Below are positions 51,332 through 60,697 of a DNA stretch of 64,000 bases, one piece after another (position 1 is the first letter of the stretch; every line of letters begins with the position of its first letter). The DNA is taken from contig JAITLK010000001.1 in NCBI GenBank assembly GCA_031277945.1, forward strand, positions 1 to 64,000. Reading direction: 5' to 3'. A program made the position numbers and the translations under genes. The stretch comes from Microbacterium sp. Lineage in GTDB: Bacteria > Actinomycetota > Actinomycetes > Actinomycetales > Microbacteriaceae. The notes below the pieces were generated by a model that worked only from the letters and a program-made list of their open reading frames with translations, had not been told where the DNA came from and did no database searches.

Positions 51332-52075
51332 ATGCCCCACGGATTCGACGGCGCGATCCTCCGCGTGCTCGGCGCGAAGGAGCACGCGCTCACAGTGCGC
51401 GGTGCCACCAGGCTCGCCCCGCACTTCCTGCGCGTTCAATTCGATGCACCCACACTGTTTCAGCAGGCCGCCGACTCCCCCGCCGCCTGGATCCGGCTCT
51501 GGATCGTCGATCCGGTGACCGGAATCGAGTTTCAGCGCGCCTACACCATCGCCGCCGCCGACGTCGCCGCGGGCCGTATCGACGTGGACTTCCTGTTGCA
51601 CGAGCCGGCTGGACCGGCGTCTGCGTGGGCCTCGTCGGCGAGTGCGGGCGATCAGGTCATCGCGCAGTCCCTCGGGTCGACTTCCTTCGCCGTGGCGCCG
51701 GACGCCACGGGGCTGACCCTCATCGGCGACGCGGCATCGATTCCGGCGATCAACGCGATTCTGCGCTCACTCGACCCGGGAGCGGCGGTCGATGTGCTCC
51801 TGGAGCGCTCGCACGACGAGGACGAGCTCATTCCCCTCGCCGATCACCAGAGCGCAGCCGTGCGGTGGGCGCCTCGCACGGGCCCCGATTCGCTCGCTCG
51901 CTCGGCGGCGGATGTGCTGTCCCCCGGAAAGCAAGTGTGGGCCGCCGGCGAGACCGGCTCACTGAAGGCGCTTCGCACCGTGATCAAGGAACGCGTGGGC
52001 GGCACCAGGAAGTCCGTTCACGTGCAGGCGTACTGGATCGAGGGGCGGGCGATGGGCAGGGACCGCCGCCTCTGA
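51332..52075 (+). CDS. Siderophore-interacting protein (ferric-siderophore reductase)
   Basis: A 247-residue FAD-dependent reductase of the SIP/ViuB family. The FAD-binding part has LAPHFLRVQFDAP and FQRAYTIAAADVAAGRIDVD, and the C-terminal part has LTLIGDAASIPAINAILRSL and QVWAAGETGSLKALR, the family NAD(P)-side motifs. It releases iron from imported siderophores in the cytoplasm. ATG 51332 follows AGGA; in-frame codons further upstream (from 51191) overlap the iron box region and are not needed by the fold. Confidence 0.9.
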   Translation: MPHGFDGAILRVLGAKEHALTVRGATRLAPHFLRVQFDAPTLFQQAADSPAAWIRLWIVDPVTGIEFQRAYTIAAADVAAGRIDVDFLLHEPAGPASAWASSASAGDQVIAQSLGSTSFAVAPDATGLTLIGDAASIPAINAILRSLDPGAAVDVLLERSHDEDELIPLADHQSAAVRWAPRTGPDSLARSAADVLSPGKQVWAAGETGSLKALRTVIKERVGGTRKSVHVQAYWIEGRAMGRDRRL

Positions 52076-52110
52076 CATCGGCGCTGCACTGTCCGCAGCA
52101 ACGACGAAAC

Positions 52111-52791
52111 CTACTGCGCGCTCCCGCGGTCGTCGAGGTCCCAGCGCTCTGTGGCCGCCAGATTCGCCGCCGCACTGGCACTGGCGGCATCCGGGTCACG
52201 CCGGATGATCGCCTCCAGAACCTCTTCATGACCGCGCGGGTCGTCGACGCGGAAGCCGGAGCGACTGATGGCGGCCTGGACCGATTCCTGGAGGCGTGGA
52301 AGAAGCGCCGCGTACACCTCGAACAGGATCGGGTTGTGGGCGGCACGGGCGATGGACTCGTGAAAGAACGCGTCGGATGATGCCCAGTGGTCGGGGTGGG
52401 ATCGGGCGCGCTGCGCGAGCGCCGTCTCGATCAGGGAGATGTCCTCCGAACTGGCACGCAGGGCCGCCAGTCTGGCGAGTTGCGGCTCGATGGCAGCACG
52501 CGCTTCGAGGACGTCCGCCAGCGTCCCCCCGGAGCGCGCGAGCGCTCCCGGCACCTCGCTGCGCGCATTGACGAACGTGCCGTCGCCGCGACGAATGTCG
52601 AGCATGCCGCTGTACTGCAGCGCGCGCAGCGCTTCTCGCAGCGTCCCGCGCGCAACACCCAGACTCTCCATCAGCTCGGGCTCTGGCGGGATGCGCTCGC
52701 CGACAGGCCAGCGACCCTCCACGATCTCTGCGCGCAGTCGCTCGACGACCTGATCACTCAGCGAGCTTTGGCGAACCGGGGAAAGCGTCAT
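52111..52791 (-). CDS. GntR/FadR family transcriptional regulator
   Basis: A 226-residue regulator with a GntR winged helix (SDQVVERLRAEIVEGRWPVG, then ERIPPEPELMESLGVARGTL, about 12-70) and a C-terminal FCD effector domain (DAFFHESIARAAHNPI, with His residues for metal binding). It starts at ATG 52791. It is divergent from a CynX/NimT exporter across 46 bases, so it most likely controls that gene. Confidence 0.92.
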   Translation of the reverse strand: MTLSPVRQSSLSDQVVERLRAEIVEGRWPVGERIPPEPELMESLGVARGTLREALRALQYSGMLDIRRGDGTFVNARSEVPGALARSGGTLADVLEARAAIEPQLARLAALRASSEDISLIETALAQRARSHPDHWASSDAFFHESIARAAHNPILFEVYAALLPRLQESVQAAISRSGFRVDDPRGHEEVLEAIIRRDPDAASASAAANLAATERWDLDDRGSAQ

Positions 52792-52837
52792 GCATGCAAT
52801 GATAGTACGGCTCAATGATTAGACGTTAGATGTTTGG

Positions 52838-54055
52838 ATGAATATGACCAACTCCCCCGATCCCACACGCAGCAGGAGTCGATGGGCCTTCATGATCGTG
52901 GCCCTCGTGCTGGTCGCCGTGAACCTGCGGCTCGCCATCACGAGCACCTCGGCGCTGATCACCGCGCTCACCGCGAGTGGAGCTCTGAACGACATCACGG
53001 TCGTGATCGTGCCCGCCGTCCCCACCGCCGTGTTCGCCATCGCCGGCCTCAGCACCGCTCGGCTCTCAGCCCGCCTCGGCGTGGAGCGGACGATCGGGCT
53101 CGGGATGATCGTGCTCTCGGTGGGCCTTCTGGTGCGGGCTATCCCCTCGCCGTGGGTGGTTGTCGCCGGCACCGTGATCGCCACGTCCGGTCTCGCGGTC
53201 GTCAACATCCTGCTGCCCGCCGTCGTCCGAGCGCACTTCGGCCGGCACATCGGCCCGATCACCACCGTCTACTCCACGGCGATGTCCATCGGCGCCGCCC
53301 TGGCCGCCGCCACCGCGGTGCCGATCGCTTCTGCGCTCGGCAGTGCCTCCATCGGCCTCGCCGTCTGGGCCGCACCCGCGGTGATCGCCGTCGCCGTCTG
53401 GGCATTCGCGATGCCGCTTCGTCCACAGCAGCACGCGACCCCCGCGGTCCACGCATCGCCGACTCCCGGGCGCCGTGATCCTCTGCCTGCTGGCACCTGG
53501 CTGCTCGCCGGCTTCTTCGCCATGCAATCCCTGCTCAGCTACATCCTGATGGGCTGGCTGCCCAGCATCGCCACGAGTGCCGGTCTCTCCGCGGAGCGCG
53601 CCGGGATTCTCCTCGGCGTGATGATGGCGGTCGGGGCGCCGGCCACTCTCGTGATCGTCCCCCTCACGCGCACTCCGAACCGGATGCGCGTCGGCTTCAT
53701 GCTCATCGCCACCGCCACCGTCGTCGGAGTCGCCGGCCTGATGTTCGCGCCCACGGCACTGCCCGAGATCTGGGCGGCGTGCCTCGGGCTCGGCATGTGC
53801 GCATTCCCGTTCGCCCTGGTGCTGATCGCCGGCCTCGGCCGCGATGCTGCGGATTCCGCGCGCGCGTCCAGCGTCATCCAGTCGGTGGGGTACACGCTCG
53901 CCACCCTCGGCCCGCTCGCCGCCGGAGCGATCCACCAGGCGACCGGCTCCTGGACCCTCGTGCTGGGCCTGCTGGCCTGCGGGGCACTGGTACAGCTCAC
54001 GCTCGGACTCTTGCTGACGCGCGCAGGGAGGTCGCGTGAGACTCACGCCGGCTGA
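52838..54055 (+). CDS. MFS transporter, CynX/NimT family
   Basis: A 405-residue, twelve-helix major-facilitator protein. VNLRLAITSTSALI in the first helix, NILLPAVVRAHFGRHIGPITT and ILMGWLPSIATSAGLS match the cyanate/nitroimidazole transporter group (CynX/NimT/YeaN). The actual substrate is unknown. Its expression is probably set by the divergent GntR regulator; a TTAGACGTTAGA direct repeat lies just upstream of the start. Confidence 0.88.
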   Translation: MNMTNSPDPTRSRSRWAFMIVALVLVAVNLRLAITSTSALITALTASGALNDITVVIVPAVPTAVFAIAGLSTARLSARLGVERTIGLGMIVLSVGLLVRAIPSPWVVVAGTVIATSGLAVVNILLPAVVRAHFGRHIGPITTVYSTAMSIGAALAAATAVPIASALGSASIGLAVWAAPAVIAVAVWAFAMPLRPQQHATPAVHASPTPGRRDPLPAGTWLLAGFFAMQSLLSYILMGWLPSIATSAGLSAERAGILLGVMMAVGAPATLVIVPLTRTPNRMRVGFMLIATATVVGVAGLMFAPTALPEIWAACLGLGMCAFPFALVLIAGLGRDAADSARASSVIQSVGYTLATLGPLAAGAIHQATGSWTLVLGLLACGALVQLTLGLLLTRAGRSRETHAG

Positions 54056-54148
54056 GTCACGGGGCGCTGCTCCTGCGCATACGCCCTCGGCCCCATCGCC
54101 TGTCTCTCAGGCCCGCCCGGTCCTGTGCGTCCGGGCCGCGAGACCGCA

Positions 54149-54661
54149 TCAGCCCTGTGTGGCGGCTGAGATCCAGTAGCGGCGCTTCGCGCCCCCGCTC
54201 GCACCCGTAACGACGTTCTCCAGCACACCGCCGCACTTCTCGATCACCCCGGCAGACGCGACATTCGTGTCGTCACACGTGACCAGAACCCGGTCGACAC
54301 CCCGGCGGGACAGATCGTCCACCGCCAGGCGGAGGATTCGGGTGGCGTAGCCTCGACGGCGATGCGCGGGGCCGACGGCGTAGCCCACGTGCCCGCCCTC
54401 CCGGAGCAGGAAGTCGTTGAGCCGGTGGCGGATGGACACGCGGCCCACCACCTCGCCGTCGACGTCCGCCAGCAGCCAGCTCCCCGGCACGCGGCCAGGG
54501 GCCACATCGATGCCCTCATGCTCGTGCCGCACCGCCGCGCAGATCTCGTCCCAGCTGCCGCGCTGCTGCAGGAACTCGAAGCCGTCCTTCGCGAGCTCTT
54601 CGTGCAGACGGCGGCAGTCCGCTTCATCGGCCGGACCCGGAAGCCTGAGAGCCATCGTCAT
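54149..54661 (-). CDS. GNAT-family N-acetyltransferase
   Basis: A 170-residue acetyltransferase of the RimL/Rv-like group. GHVGYAVGPAHRRRGYATRI (about 91-110) contains the R-R-x-G-Y-A acetyl-CoA loop; VLVTCDDTNVASAGVIEKCG is the next motif, and WLLADVDGEVVGRVSIRHRL the preceding strands. Substrate is unknown. The two N-terminal methionines leave a two-residue doubt about the start. Confidence 0.9.
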   Translation of the reverse strand: MTMALRLPGPADEADCRRLHEELAKDGFEFLQQRGSWDEICAAVRHEHEGIDVAPGRVPGSWLLADVDGEVVGRVSIRHRLNDFLLREGGHVGYAVGPAHRRRGYATRILRLAVDDLSRRGVDRVLVTCDDTNVASAGVIEKCGGVLENVVTGASGGAKRRYWISAATQG

Positions 54662-54737
54662 CGGTCAAATCTACGCGAACGCATCGTGACGAGGTGGCGG
54701 GAACGATCGCACGCCCCACTCGCAGCGGACCACCCCC

Positions 54738-54774
54738 ACGAAAAACTCCCCGAAGCACAGGCTTCGGGGAGTTT
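54738..54774 (-). terminator. tRNA-Asn terminator
   Basis: AAACTCCCCGAAGC and GCTTCGGGGAGTTT form a 14-bp stem with a four-base loop. Read on the minus strand it ends in TTTTT, a classical rho-independent terminator five bases after the tRNA. Confidence 0.92.
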
Positions 54775-54778
54775 GCTG

Positions 54779-54851
54779 CTCCCCCACTTGGACTCGAACC
54801 AAGAACCTATCGGTTAACAGCCGATTGCTCTGCCAATTGAGCTATGGAGGA
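54779..54851 (-). tRNA. tRNA-Asn (GTT)
   Basis: The minus strand folds as a 73-base tRNA: acceptor TCCTCCA with TGGGGGA, D-arm TAGCTCAATTGGCAGAGCA, anticodon loop CTGTTAA (anticodon GTT), T-arm CTTGG-TTCGAGT-CCAAG and discriminator G. CCA is not encoded. Confidence 0.96.
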
Positions 54852-54939
54852 TCATCACCACCGTGGCGGCGACAGATCAACTCTAGCAAAGAATTCCGTC
54901 GCCTCAGAACATGGCCAGAGACCCGGGAGTGTCGCCCGT

Positions 54940-55716
54940 TCAGCGTGCCGGGATCGTCGAAATCGCAGACGTGGACGGTGGTCGCGGGATGGTGGTGTGA
55001 TCACCGACAGCAACAACCGAGCCTGCGCGCAGCGTCATCGTATCCGCCGCGAGCTCGCGAGCGAGGTCCGGATCGTTCGTCACGAGGAGCGAGGCCATCC
55101 CCCACGCACGCTGGCGTCGGCGGATCGCGTCATAGACCACGTGCCGCACTTCCACGTCGAGGTTGGCCATCGGCTCGTCGGCCACGAACACCTTCGGATC
55201 GAGCACGACGGCATGCGCGAACGCAATCCGCTGGAGCATTCCGGCGCTCAGCTCATACGGGTACTTGTCAGCGGCGCCCAAGGGCAGGTGCATCTCGTCG
55301 AGCAGCGAAGCGATGCGCACAGACAGGGCGGTGTGGTTGACGTTGCGGTCACGGCTCGTGATGGGAAACGCGATGTGCTCCCCCACCGTCAGCCGAGGCG
55401 GCATCGCCGTTCCCGCTCCCTGGGGCAGATAGCCGGTCCGGAAATCCCATTCACGGCGACCCCGGCGGCCCGGACGGCGCACATTGACGCCGGCGACCTC
55501 ACCCGAACCACCGATCACGCTCACGCCGTCAGCCGCTTCCCCGGCGAAGACGCTCGCAAGGGTGGACTTGCCGGAGCCGGTGGGGCCGGAGACCACGAGA
55601 GTTCCGGCGGGCGCTACGGAGAAGGAGACCCCATCGACAATGCGCAGACCCCCGGGTCCCCCGATGCTGAGATCATCTGCGCGGATGGCTGCGGACTCGT
55701 CCTGACGTCGTGCCAT
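54940..55716 (-). CDS. ABC-type ATPase with altered H-loop
   Basis: A 258-residue ATP-binding subunit with no permease beside it. Walker A GPTGSGKS (44-51), Q-loop Gln99 (YLPQGAG), signature LSAGM (156-160) and Walker B VADEP with Glu181 are intact, but the switch His is replaced by Asn214 (LLVTNDPDL, usually VTHD). The C-terminal 25 residues are Pro/Ser-rich. It lies 32 bases after dnaG and may be co-transcribed. Transport partner and substrate are unknown. Confidence 0.85.
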   Translation of the reverse strand: MARRQDESAAIRADDLSIGGPGGLRIVDGVSFSVAPAGTLVVSGPTGSGKSTLASVFAGEAADGVSVIGGSGEVAGVNVRRPGRRGRREWDFRTGYLPQGAGTAMPPRLTVGEHIAFPITSRDRNVNHTALSVRIASLLDEMHLPLGAADKYPYELSAGMLQRIAFAHAVVLDPKVFVADEPMANLDVEVRHVVYDAIRRRQRAWGMASLLVTNDPDLARELAADTMTLRAGSVVAVGDHTTIPRPPSTSAISTIPAR

Positions 55717-55748
55717 GCGTCCATCCTGACCTACGAAGAGGGCGAGCG

Positions 55749-57617
55749 CTACTCGCCGCGCAGTCGACGCGTCTCAATGTCGAGATCACGGAGCTGGACG
55801 CGCAGCGCCCGGCCCTCTTCGGAATCCGCAGGCACGCGCTGGACAGCGCTCAGCAGTTCCGTCTTCTCCGCCCGCAGCTGACGTTCGACCAGCGCGAGTG
55901 CCAGATCGTTCGCCGCAGCCAGAGCGGACTGCTCGTCGCGCGCCGGGAACTCGGCGGCCAGCATCTCCCCGGCAAGCACGCGATAGGGCTCCCGCACAGA
56001 CTCGATCGCCGTCATCGCCCAGCCGGGACGCGAACGGTCGGGCACGGAGAGGATCCCCGCCCGGACGGCCTCGAGGCCCGGATGCATGAGAGGACGGCTC
56101 AGTGCCCGCGTCAGCAGCGGAGTGTCCATCTGGTGTCCGTACTGCAAGAAGGCCATGAGCGCATCGCGCTCGCGCATCACGTCGCCCGTACGCGGAAGGG
56201 TCGCCAACGTGATCCGCTGGACCGGCTCAGCCGGGACGTCCGGTACGGGCTCCGCAGCGCGGGCCGGACCGTGGTCCTCCTGCTGCTTCTCCCGGCGAGC
56301 TGCCGAGGTCACGGCACGGTGCACGTCGGTGAGGTCGCTGCCGAGACGGCGAGCGAGCACGTGCTCGTACCCGTTGCGGACCGCGGGATCGGAGATCTCA
56401 CCGAGAATGGGCGCCGCCGCTCGCAACCCCGCGACGCGACCCTCCACGCTCGACAGATCGAATCCCTCCAGTTTGCGGTCGATGACGAACTCGAACATCG
56501 GAACCTTGGTGTCCATGAGTGCGCGAACGGCCGCATCGCCCCGCTCCAGGCGCAGATCGCACGGATCCAATCCGTCCGGGGCCACGGCCACGTATGTGCG
56601 CGCCTGGAAGCGGCGCGCCTCGCCGAAGGCGCGCAGTGCCGCCTTCTGCCCGGCAGCATCGGGATCGAAAGTGAACACGACCTCGCCTGCTGCCGACTCG
56701 TCGCCCATGACACGGCGAAGCACGGTGATGTGATCGGTGCCGAAGGCGGTGCCACACGTGGCGACGGCGGTGGTGACTCCCGCGAGATGGGCGGCCATCA
56801 CGTCGGTGTACCCCTCCACCACGACCACGCGTTTGGGGTCGCCGCGCGAGATGTCGCGCTTGGCGAGGTCGAGTCCGTAGAGAACCTGAGCCTTCTTGTA
56901 GATCGCGGTCTCCGGCGTGTTCAGGTACTTCGGGCCCGGATCGTCGTCGTAGAGCTTGCGCGCGCCGAACCCGATCGTCTGACCGGTGACATCGCGGATC
57001 GGCCAGATCACGCGACCACGGAAGCGGTCGTACACGCCGCGCTGCCCCGAGGAGACGAGGCCTGCCGCGGTGAGCTCGTCTCTCGTGAAGCCCTGAGCCA
57101 GCATCGCATCCAGCAGCCCGTTCCACCCGCGCGGCGCGTACCCGACGCCGAAGTGTGCGGCGGCTCCCGCATCGAACCCTCGGGCCCCGAGGAAGCGGCG
57201 TCCGGTCTCCGCTTCGGCGGTGCCCAGCTGCGCGCGGAAGTACTCCGCTGCCGCGGCGTTCGCCGCGTACAGCCGGGATCGTCCACTGGTCTCGGGGGCG
57301 GGGCCACCGCCCTCCTCGTAGTGCAGCGTGATGCCGACCCGCGCCGCCAGGCGCTCCACGGCCTCCGTGAACGTCACATGATCCATCTCGCGCAGGAACG
57401 TGTACACGTCGCCCGATGCACCGCAGCCGAAGCAATGGTAGAAGCCCACCTGAGGACGCACGTGGAAGCTCGGGCTCTTCTCGTCATGGAACGGGCACAG
57501 ACCCTTCAACGAGCCCACGCCGGCAGAGCGCAGCGCCACACGCTCCCCGATGATGTCGCCGATGTTGGTGCGGGACTTCACCTCCTCGACGTCCGCCTGC
57601 GAGATGCGTCCAGCCAT
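55749..57617 (-). CDS. dnaG: DNA primase
   Basis: A 622-residue primase that makes RNA primers at the replication fork. The N-terminal zinc ribbon has Cys41, His44, Cys62 and Cys65 (CPFH...CFGC); the Toprim core has VVVEGYTDVMAAH near 272-284 and TFDPDAAGQKAAL near 315-330; the C-terminal ~150 residues form the DnaB-binding region. It starts at ATG 57617, overlapping the dgt stop by one base. Confidence 0.97.
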   Translation of the reverse strand: MAGRISQADVEEVKSRTNIGDIIGERVALRSAGVGSLKGLCPFHDEKSPSFHVRPQVGFYHCFGCGASGDVYTFLREMDHVTFTEAVERLAARVGITLHYEEGGGPAPETSGRSRLYAANAAAAEYFRAQLGTAEAETGRRFLGARGFDAGAAAHFGVGYAPRGWNGLLDAMLAQGFTRDELTAAGLVSSGQRGVYDRFRGRVIWPIRDVTGQTIGFGARKLYDDDPGPKYLNTPETAIYKKAQVLYGLDLAKRDISRGDPKRVVVVEGYTDVMAAHLAGVTTAVATCGTAFGTDHITVLRRVMGDESAAGEVVFTFDPDAAGQKAALRAFGEARRFQARTYVAVAPDGLDPCDLRLERGDAAVRALMDTKVPMFEFVIDRKLEGFDLSSVEGRVAGLRAAAPILGEISDPAVRNGYEHVLARRLGSDLTDVHRAVTSAARREKQQEDHGPARAAEPVPDVPAEPVQRITLATLPRTGDVMRERDALMAFLQYGHQMDTPLLTRALSRPLMHPGLEAVRAGILSVPDRSRPGWAMTAIESVREPYRVLAGEMLAAEFPARDEQSALAAANDLALALVERQLRAEKTELLSAVQRVPADSEEGRALRVQLRDLDIETRRLRGE

Positions 57618-58957
57618 CAGTGCCGCCGGTCTCCGGCAGCGAATCCCGGTGACCAGATGCCGACGTCCGCCGGGTCGATGTCGCCGACATAGCGACGGTG
57701 CCAGGCAAGTGCCGTCTGGTCGGTGAGACTCGCGACCTGGTCCACGACGATCCGCTTGCGCGTCTCGTCGTCGGCGGCAGCGCGGAAGTCGGCCGCGAAC
57801 ACCGGGTCCAGCGCTTGCGCACCGTCCTGCCAGAGGGCAGTGGCGAGGCGCTTGAGCACGCGCCGCTGCTCCTTGTAGATGGACTTGCGACCCTCGATGG
57901 ACACCACGGTGGCACCGATGATGCCCTTGAGCACGGCGACCTCCGCCTCCACGATGCGCGGTACCACGACGTGCGCGTGGTACCGCGTCATGACCTCGAC
58001 GGGATACGCCTCACGCGTGGCGGCGGTCGCGGCGCGCGCGAAACGGCCGATCAGCTCAGAGGTCAGGTTCTTCAGGCGCGCCAGCGAGGCGCGCGAGTGA
58101 TCGAAACTACGAAGCCACACCGGGAGACGGGTCAGCCGGTACAGGGCGTCGTCCAGTTCGTCGCGAGTGAAGTCGTATCCGACCCACGACTGGATGGCGC
58201 TCACGAGCGCCTCGTGCTCGGCCGGGTCGGACAGCCGCGCCGGGTTGAGGTAGCCGTTGACGATCGCGTCCTCGAAGTCGTGGACGGAGTAGGCGATGTC
58301 GTCGGAGAGGTCCATGACCTCCGCCTCGATGCAGCGCACGCGCCCGGGTGCTCCCTCACGCATCCAGCGAAAGACCGGCTCATCGTCGGGGTAGACGCCG
58401 AACTTCAGCCGACCGCCCGGATCCGGCACGGGCGCATCAATGGTCCACGGGTACTTGCATGTGGCATCCAGGCTGGCGCGCGTCAGGTTCAGCCCGTAGG
58501 CCCGACCCGCCTGATCCATCACCTTCGGCTCCAGACGGATGAGGATACGCAGCGTCTGCGCATTGCCCTCGAACCCTCCGATTCCGGATGCCCAGTCATT
58601 CAGCGCCCGCTCGCCATTGTGTCCGAACGGCGGGTGCCCCAGGTCGTGGCTGAGACAGGCCGTGTCGACCACGTCCGGGTTAAGCCGCAGGTTGGTCGCC
58701 AGCTCGCGACCCACCTGTGCCACCTCGAGCGAATGGGTGAGACGGTTGCGCGCGAAATCGGCGGGACTCGCCGGGCTCAGCACCTGGGTCTTCGCAGCCA
58801 GCCGTCGCCACGCGGCCGAGTGCAGCACACGAGCGCGATCACGCGCGAAGTCATCCCGTTCGGATCGGTGGGTCTCACCGTGGAACCGTTCGACGTCGGC
58901 GGCGACATAGCCCTCGGGCATGCGCCGAGCGGCGCTCGACTTCTGCTCAGCCGCCAC
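57617..58957 (-). CDS. dgt: Deoxyguanosinetriphosphate triphosphohydrolase-like protein
   Basis: A 446-residue HD-domain dNTPase. Metal ligands are His75 (NRLTHSLEVAQ) and the His104-Asp105 pair (LSHDLGHPPFGHNGE), with the third-motif Asp in DLSDDIAYSVHD near 220. It hydrolyses dNTPs to nucleoside and triphosphate, shaping dNTP pools. The operon position between dus and dnaG is widespread in actinobacteria. Start overlaps the dus gene by 11 bases. Confidence 0.94.
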   Translation of the reverse strand: MAAEQKSSAARRMPEGYVAADVERFHGETHRSERDDFARDRARVLHSAAWRRLAAKTQVLSPASPADFARNRLTHSLEVAQVGRELATNLRLNPDVVDTACLSHDLGHPPFGHNGERALNDWASGIGGFEGNAQTLRILIRLEPKVMDQAGRAYGLNLTRASLDATCKYPWTIDAPVPDPGGRLKFGVYPDDEPVFRWMREGAPGRVRCIEAEVMDLSDDIAYSVHDFEDAIVNGYLNPARLSDPAEHEALVSAIQSWVGYDFTRDELDDALYRLTRLPVWLRSFDHSRASLARLKNLTSELIGRFARAATAATREAYPVEVMTRYHAHVVVPRIVEAEVAVLKGIIGATVVSIEGRKSIYKEQRRVLKRLATALWQDGAQALDPVFAADFRAAADDETRKRIVVDQVASLTDQTALAWHRRYVGDIDPADVGIWSPGFAAGDRRH

Positions 58958-60128
58958 TGGTGTCCGCTTCTCCCTCGGTCAGGTTGTTCCGGTGATCCGC
59001 CGCGATGTCGTGCGAGTCCAGCCAGCCGTCCGGAAGGACGGTGCGCTTGGGAGTGCCCGCGCGTCCCCGCTGCCCTTCGGCGCCCGCACCGGGGTAGGGC
59101 GCATCCAGATCGAGCGTACCGAGCAGATCATCGATCTCCTGCAGACTCGACGCCGTGGCGAGCGCGGCCCGGGTGTCACCACCCACCGGGTAGCCCTTGA
59201 AGTACCAGGCGACGTGCTTGCGGATGTCACGGCAGCCGCGCCCCTCGTCCTCGAAGAACTCGACGAGCAGCTCGGCGTGGCGCTTGAACGCGCGGGCGAC
59301 GAATCCCAGCGTGGCATCGACTTTCGGGCTGGGGACGTGTCCGAGCTCCTCCGCCAGTTCGCCGAACAGCCAGGGCCGGCCGAGGCAGCCGCGGCCCACC
59401 ACGACACCGTCGCAGCCGGTCTCCGCCATCATGCGCCGTGCATCCTCGGCCGACCAGATGTCGCCGTTTCCGAGCACCGGAACCGACGTGACGGTCTCCT
59501 TGAGTCTCGCGATGGCGGACCAGTCGGCGTGACCGGAGTACATCTGACTCGCGGTGCGGCCATGCAGCGCCATCGCCGCGACGCCCGCGTCCTCTGCCAT
59601 GCGCCCCGCATCGAGGTAGGTGAGGTGGTCGTCGTCGATTCCCTTGCGCATCTTCACGGTGAGCGGGAGATGCTCGGCGGCACGGACAGCCTGAGTGACG
59701 ATCTCGTTGAACAGCGTGTGCTTCCACGGCAGCGCGGAGCCACCACCCTTGCGGGTGACCTTCGGCACCGGGCAGCCGAAGTTCAGGTCGATGTGGTCCG
59801 CACGATCCTCGGCGACGATGATGCGCACCGCTTCGGCGACGGTCTTCGGGTCGACGCCGTAGAGCTGGATGGATCGCGGCGTCTCGGACTCGTGATGCGT
59901 GATCAGGCGCATGGTCACCGCGTTGCGCTCGACGAGCGCGCGCGAGGTGATCATCTCGCTCACGTACAGGCCCGCACCGTATTCGCGGCACAGGCGCCGG
60001 AACGCCGTGTTGGTGATGCCGGCCATCGGCGCGAGGACCACCGGAGCATCCAGCTCGATCGGCCCGATGCGCAGGGCCGGCGCGGCGGCGAGTTCCACCG
60101 TGTTCTGTTCTGCCAGCATCGTGTTCAC
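58947..60128 (-). CDS. dus: tRNA-dihydrouridine synthase
   Basis: A 393-residue FMN enzyme that reduces uridines in the tRNA D-loop. The TIM-barrel start is VVLAPMAGITNTAFRRLCRE (31-50), the catalytic cysteine is Cys119 in DLNFGCPVPKVTRKGGGSAL, and NGDIWSAEDA plus VVVGRGCLGRPW bind FMN. I list GTG 60128; ATG 60119 is an equally good start. It leads the dus-dgt-dnaG unit. Confidence 0.95.
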   Translation of the reverse strand: MNTMLAEQNTVELAAAPALRIGPIELDAPVVLAPMAGITNTAFRRLCREYGAGLYVSEMITSRALVERNAVTMRLITHHESETPRSIQLYGVDPKTVAEAVRIIVAEDRADHIDLNFGCPVPKVTRKGGGSALPWKHTLFNEIVTQAVRAAEHLPLTVKMRKGIDDDHLTYLDAGRMAEDAGVAAMALHGRTASQMYSGHADWSAIARLKETVTSVPVLGNGDIWSAEDARRMMAETGCDGVVVGRGCLGRPWLFGELAEELGHVPSPKVDATLGFVARAFKRHAELLVEFFEDEGRGCRDIRKHVAWYFKGYPVGGDTRAALATASSLQEIDDLLGTLDLDAPYPGAGAEGQRGRAGTPKRTVLPDGWLDSHDIAADHRNNLTEGEADTSGG

Positions 60129-60196
60129 TCCCCCATTCTTCCAGAGTCGGAGGCCGGGAGCGCCGTCGCGCTCCGAGACGGTCGTAGGCTCGGAGA

Positions 60197-60697
60197 ATGA
60201 CCGATACCACCGCAGATCTGCGCGCGATCCCGTTCCTCGCTCCCGACGGCAGCGAGCACACCCTGGCCGAGTTCGCCGACGACGTCGTGATGATCGTCAA
60301 CGTGGCCTCCAAGTGCGGCCTCACCCCCCAGTATGAGCAGCTCGAACAGCTGCAGCGCGATTACGCCGACCGCGGGTTCACCGTGCTCGGCTTCCCGTGC
60401 AACCAGTTCCTGGGCCAGGAGCCGGGCAGCATGGACGAGATCCTTGAATACTGCTCCGTCACCTGGGGAATCAGCTTCCCGATCGAGGAGAAGGTCAAGG
60501 TGAACGGCCCGGGCGCCGCCCCGCTGTACAAGGCGCTGAAGAAGGCCAAGGACGAGGAGGGCAAGCGCGGTCCGGTGATGTGGAACTTCGAGAAGTTCGT
60601 TCTGACGCCCGCCGGCAATGTGCACCGCTTCCGCCCGCAGACGCGCCCGGACGACCCGGCCATCGTCGAGGTCATCGAAGCCAACCTGCCGCGGTGA
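60197..60697 (+). CDS. Glutathione peroxidase family protein
   Basis: A 166-residue thiol peroxidase with the family tetrad: Cys40 (NVASKCGLTPQY), Gln in FPCNQFLGQEPG near 75, Trp in VMWNFEKF near 137 and Asn beside it. A second Cys (FPC or EYC) can act as resolving residue, so thioredoxin is the likely reductant; actinobacteria generally lack glutathione. ATG 60197 follows CGGAGA. Confidence 0.94.
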   Translation: MTDTTADLRAIPFLAPDGSEHTLAEFADDVVMIVNVASKCGLTPQYEQLEQLQRDYADRGFTVLGFPCNQFLGQEPGSMDEILEYCSVTWGISFPIEEKVKVNGPGAAPLYKALKKAKDEEGKRGPVMWNFEKFVLTPAGNVHRFRPQTRPDDPAIVEVIEANLPR

